Shown piece after piece: positions 6,407 through 7,820 of a stretch of DNA of 7,820 nucleotides (within the stretch, counting starts at the first letter, position 1; the number at the start of each line of letters is the position of its first letter). Made by a program: the position numbers and the translations under genes. Source of the DNA: Hyphomicrobiales bacterium (lineage in GTDB: Bacteria > Pseudomonadota > Alphaproteobacteria > Rhizobiales > Beijerinckiaceae); contig PXAW01000340.1 of NCBI GenBank assembly GCA_003567055.1, forward strand, positions 1 to 7,820, written 5' to 3'. The notes under the pieces were generated by a model. The model was not told the origin of the DNA, did no database searches, and saw nothing but the letters and a program-made list of their open reading frames with translations.

Positions 6407-7390
6407 ATGGGCCTTCTCGTCGACGGACAATGGCAGGACAAGTGGTACGATACCAAGTCCACGGGCGGGCGTTTCAAGCGCCAGGATTCGCAATTCCGCA
6501 ACTGGGTCACGCCCGACGGTTCCCCCGGCCCGAGCGGTGAAGGCGGGTTCGCCGCCGAGCCCGGGCGTTACCATCTCTATGTCAGTCTCGCCTGCCCCTG
6601 GGCCCACCGCACCCTGATCTTCCGCAAGCTCAAGGGTCTGGAGAACATGATCTCGCTCTCGGTGGTGCATTGGGCCATGCTCGACGAGGGCTGGACCTTC
6701 CAGGAGGCCGAGGGCGTCATCCCCGATATGGTGAACAATGCCCGCGTCATGCACGAGGTCTATACCACGGCGGATCCGGTCTATACCGGCCGCGTCACGG
6801 TGCCGGTGCTCTGGGACAAGCAGCGCGAGACCATCGTCAGCAACGAATCGGCGGAGATCATCCGCATGCTGAACTCCGCCTTCGACGGGATCGGTGCGAC
6901 GCCGGGCGATTACTACCCGCAGGCCCTGCGCGAGGAAATCGACGCGATCAACGCGCGCGTCTACGACACCGTCAATAACGGCGTCTACAAATCCGGCTTC
7001 GCCACCACCCAGGAAGCCTATGAGGAAGCGGTGACGCCGCTTTTCGCCACGCTCGATGATCTCGATGCGCAACTCGCGACCCGGCGCTATCTCACCGGCG
7101 ACAGCATCACCGAAGCCGATTGGCGGCTGTTCACCACGCTCGTGCGCTTCGATCCGGTCTATGTCGGGCATTTCAAGTGCAACCTGCGCCGCATCGCCGA
7201 TTACCCGCATCTCTCAGGCTATCTGCGCGAATTGTACCAGTGGCCCGGCGTGCGCGAGACGGTGAACTTCACGCATATCAAGAACCACTATTACTACAGC
7301 CACGAAACCATCAACCCGCACCGCGTCGTACCCCTCGGCCCCGTGCTCGACCTCGACGCACCGCATGGCCGCGAGGCGATCGGCGGCTAG
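6407..7390 (+). CDS. Xi-class glutathione S-transferase / glutathionyl-hydroquinone reductase
   Basis: A 327-aa protein of the ECM4/YqjG/PcpF family. These enzymes use glutathione to reduce S-glutathionyl-hydroquinones in the cytoplasm, and serve in quinone detoxification. The catalytic Cys is C63 in YVSLACPWAHRTLI, the same position as in E. coli YqjG. The thioredoxin-like domain also has VPVLWD (132-137) and SNESAEII (145-152), which binds the gamma-glutamyl part of glutathione. The alpha-helical domain has the conserved ITEADWRLFTTLVRFDPVYVGHFKCN region (about 234-259). Family Tyr residues are at about Y194 and Y296. The C-terminal signature IKNHYYYSHETINPHRVVPLGP is intact. A strong Shine-Dalgarno AAAGGAG (6394-6400) lies 6 nt before the ATG. 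It follows a terminator and is followed by palindromic repeats, so it is probably transcribed alone. A TTGACA at 6361-6366 is a possible -35 box, but no clear -10 was seen. Confidence 0.95.
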   Translation: MGLLVDGQWQDKWYDTKSTGGRFKRQDSQFRNWVTPDGSPGPSGEGGFAAEPGRYHLYVSLACPWAHRTLIFRKLKGLENMISLSVVHWAMLDEGWTFQEAEGVIPDMVNNARVMHEVYTTADPVYTGRVTVPVLWDKQRETIVSNESAEIIRMLNSAFDGIGATPGDYYPQALREEIDAINARVYDTVNNGVYKSGFATTQEAYEEAVTPLFATLDDLDAQLATRRYLTGDSITEADWRLFTTLVRFDPVYVGHFKCNLRRIADYPHLSGYLRELYQWPGVRETVNFTHIKNHYYYSHETINPHRVVPLGPVLDLDAPHGREAIGG

Positions 7391-7422
7391 AGCGCATGCG
7401 CCCCATGAAGGCCGCGCCAGAA

Positions 7423-7464
7423 CTCCCCTCTCCCGCCGAGGAGAGGGGCTGGGGGTGAGGGGCG
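7423..7464 (+). repeat. Palindromic repeat unit A
   Basis: A hairpin with 9-bp arms CCCCTCTCC (7425-7433) and GGAGAGGGG (7440-7448) and a 6-nt loop is followed by a G-rich tail GGGGGTGAGGGGCG. It starts 32 bp after the glutathione transferase stop and may also help end that transcript, although no T run follows. Its right part (7440-7464) is an inverted copy of unit B, matching at 23 of 25 positions. Confidence 0.75.
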
Positions 7465-7530
7465 TAGCAGAATAAAGCGCGGCGTCGATGAAGCGTGCGG
7501 ATGTCATCGACGGCGGAGAATTACCACGAC

Positions 7531-7567
7531 CGCCCCTCACCCCCGACCCCTCTCCACGGAGGGAGAG
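7531..7567 (-). repeat. Palindromic repeat unit B, inverted copy of A
   Basis: It begins with CGCCCCTCACCCCC, the reverse complement of the tail of unit A. It ends in a shorter hairpin, CTCTCC (7550-7555) / GGAGAG (7562-7567). It faces unit A across a 66-bp spacer. Confidence 0.75.
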
Positions 7568-7647
7568 TGTGCTGCATCACCCGCTCAGCATCACCGGCTA
7601 GCGATGGTGACAGGCGAGGCGCACCCTCCATGAAGCGCTCTCAGCAG

Positions 7648-7689
7648 CCTCCCTCCCCAGCGGGGAGGGACTGAGGGTGGGGAGAGGCG
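7648..7689 (+). repeat. Palindromic repeat unit C
   Basis: A 9-bp perfect stem TCCCTCCCC (7650-7658) / GGGGAGGGA (7662-7670) with loop AGC is followed by the tail CTGAGGGTGGGG. It is a variant of the A/B type with a different stem sequence. Confidence 0.75.
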
Positions 7690-7732
7690 TTGATGCAGGC
7701 GCCCTAGCGCTGCGGAATGCGGAAAGCGGGTT

Positions 7733-7770
7733 CACCCCACCCTTAATCCCTCCCCTGAGGGGAGGGAGAG
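7733..7770 (-). repeat. Palindromic repeat unit D, inverted copy of C
   Basis: The stem TCCCTCCCC (7747-7755) / GGGGAGGGA (7759-7767) has loop TGA and is preceded by CCCCACCCTTAA, the inverse of the tail of unit C. Over 33 bases (7735-7767) it matches the reverse complement of C at 28 positions. All five differences fall in the loop and in the stem-tail junction, while both stem arms are unchanged. Confidence 0.75.
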
Positions 7771-7820
7771 CGGGCGTGCGCTGCATCATTCTCGCGCGCC
7801 CTGCCGTTGCGGCGGGGTCA

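Larger units (their letters stand above)
7391..7820. other. Non-coding stretch holding four GC-rich palindromes
   Basis: No credible gene is seen on either strand between the glutathione transferase stop and the window end. The short open frames here translate into Pro/Ser/Arg-rich peptides of the kind produced by palindromic repeats. The stretch is dominated by the four repeats listed separately; nothing recognisable was found in the gaps between them or in the last 50 bases. Confidence 0.7.

Noticed and set aside
6305..7210. 301-codon minus-strand open frame
   Set aside because: Antisense shadow of the glutathione transferase gene, whose motifs are complete on the plus strand.
7598..7789. 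63-codon minus-strand open frame near the right end
   Set aside because: Its peptide comes from palindromic repeats C and D (Pro/Leu/Ser/Arg-rich repeat translation), so it is not treated as a gene.

Overview
The window is GC-rich chromosomal DNA that looks alphaproteobacterial, most likely Hyphomicrobiales (Rhizobiales). The main reason is the linkage hisB - DUF2628 - hisH - hisA beside hslV/hslU, a layout typical of that class, supported by the protein sequences. The exact genus cannot be fixed from sequence reading alone.

Left half (1-3468, minus strand). Reading in the direction of transcription, hisB (3468-2869) is followed by a small DUF2628 membrane protein gene (2788-2279), hisH (2282-1632) and hisA (1635-901). 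The last three are coupled by 4-base ATGA/GTGA overlaps. These enzymes catalyse the middle of histidine biosynthesis: HisA isomerises ProFAR, HisH supplies ammonia to HisF, and HisB dehydrates IGP. hisF, the obligate partner of HisH, does not follow hisA. Instead there is a terminator-like hairpin (823-855), then a tandem-domain universal stress protein gene that runs off the left edge.

Middle (3469-6206). A 139-bp divergent region separates hisB from hslV. HslV (peptidase) and HslU (AAA+ unfoldase) form the ATP-dependent HslVU protease. Here the two genes are not adjacent. A gene for a zeta-toxin-like P-loop kinase lies between them on the opposite strand, 17 bp from the end of hslV and 44 bp from the start of hslU. 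This is the most unusual arrangement in the window.

Right part (6207-7820). hslU is followed by a 16-bp direct repeat and a strong intrinsic terminator (11-bp perfect stem). Next comes a monocistronic gene for a xi-class glutathione transferase (glutathionyl-hydroquinone reductase type) with a very good Shine-Dalgarno sequence. The last 430 bp contain no credible gene. They hold four GC-rich palindromic repeats arranged as two inverted pairs (A> <B, C> <D), resembling the dispersed intergenic palindromes of high-GC proteobacteria.

No rRNA, tRNA, CRISPR array, integrase or transposase was seen.
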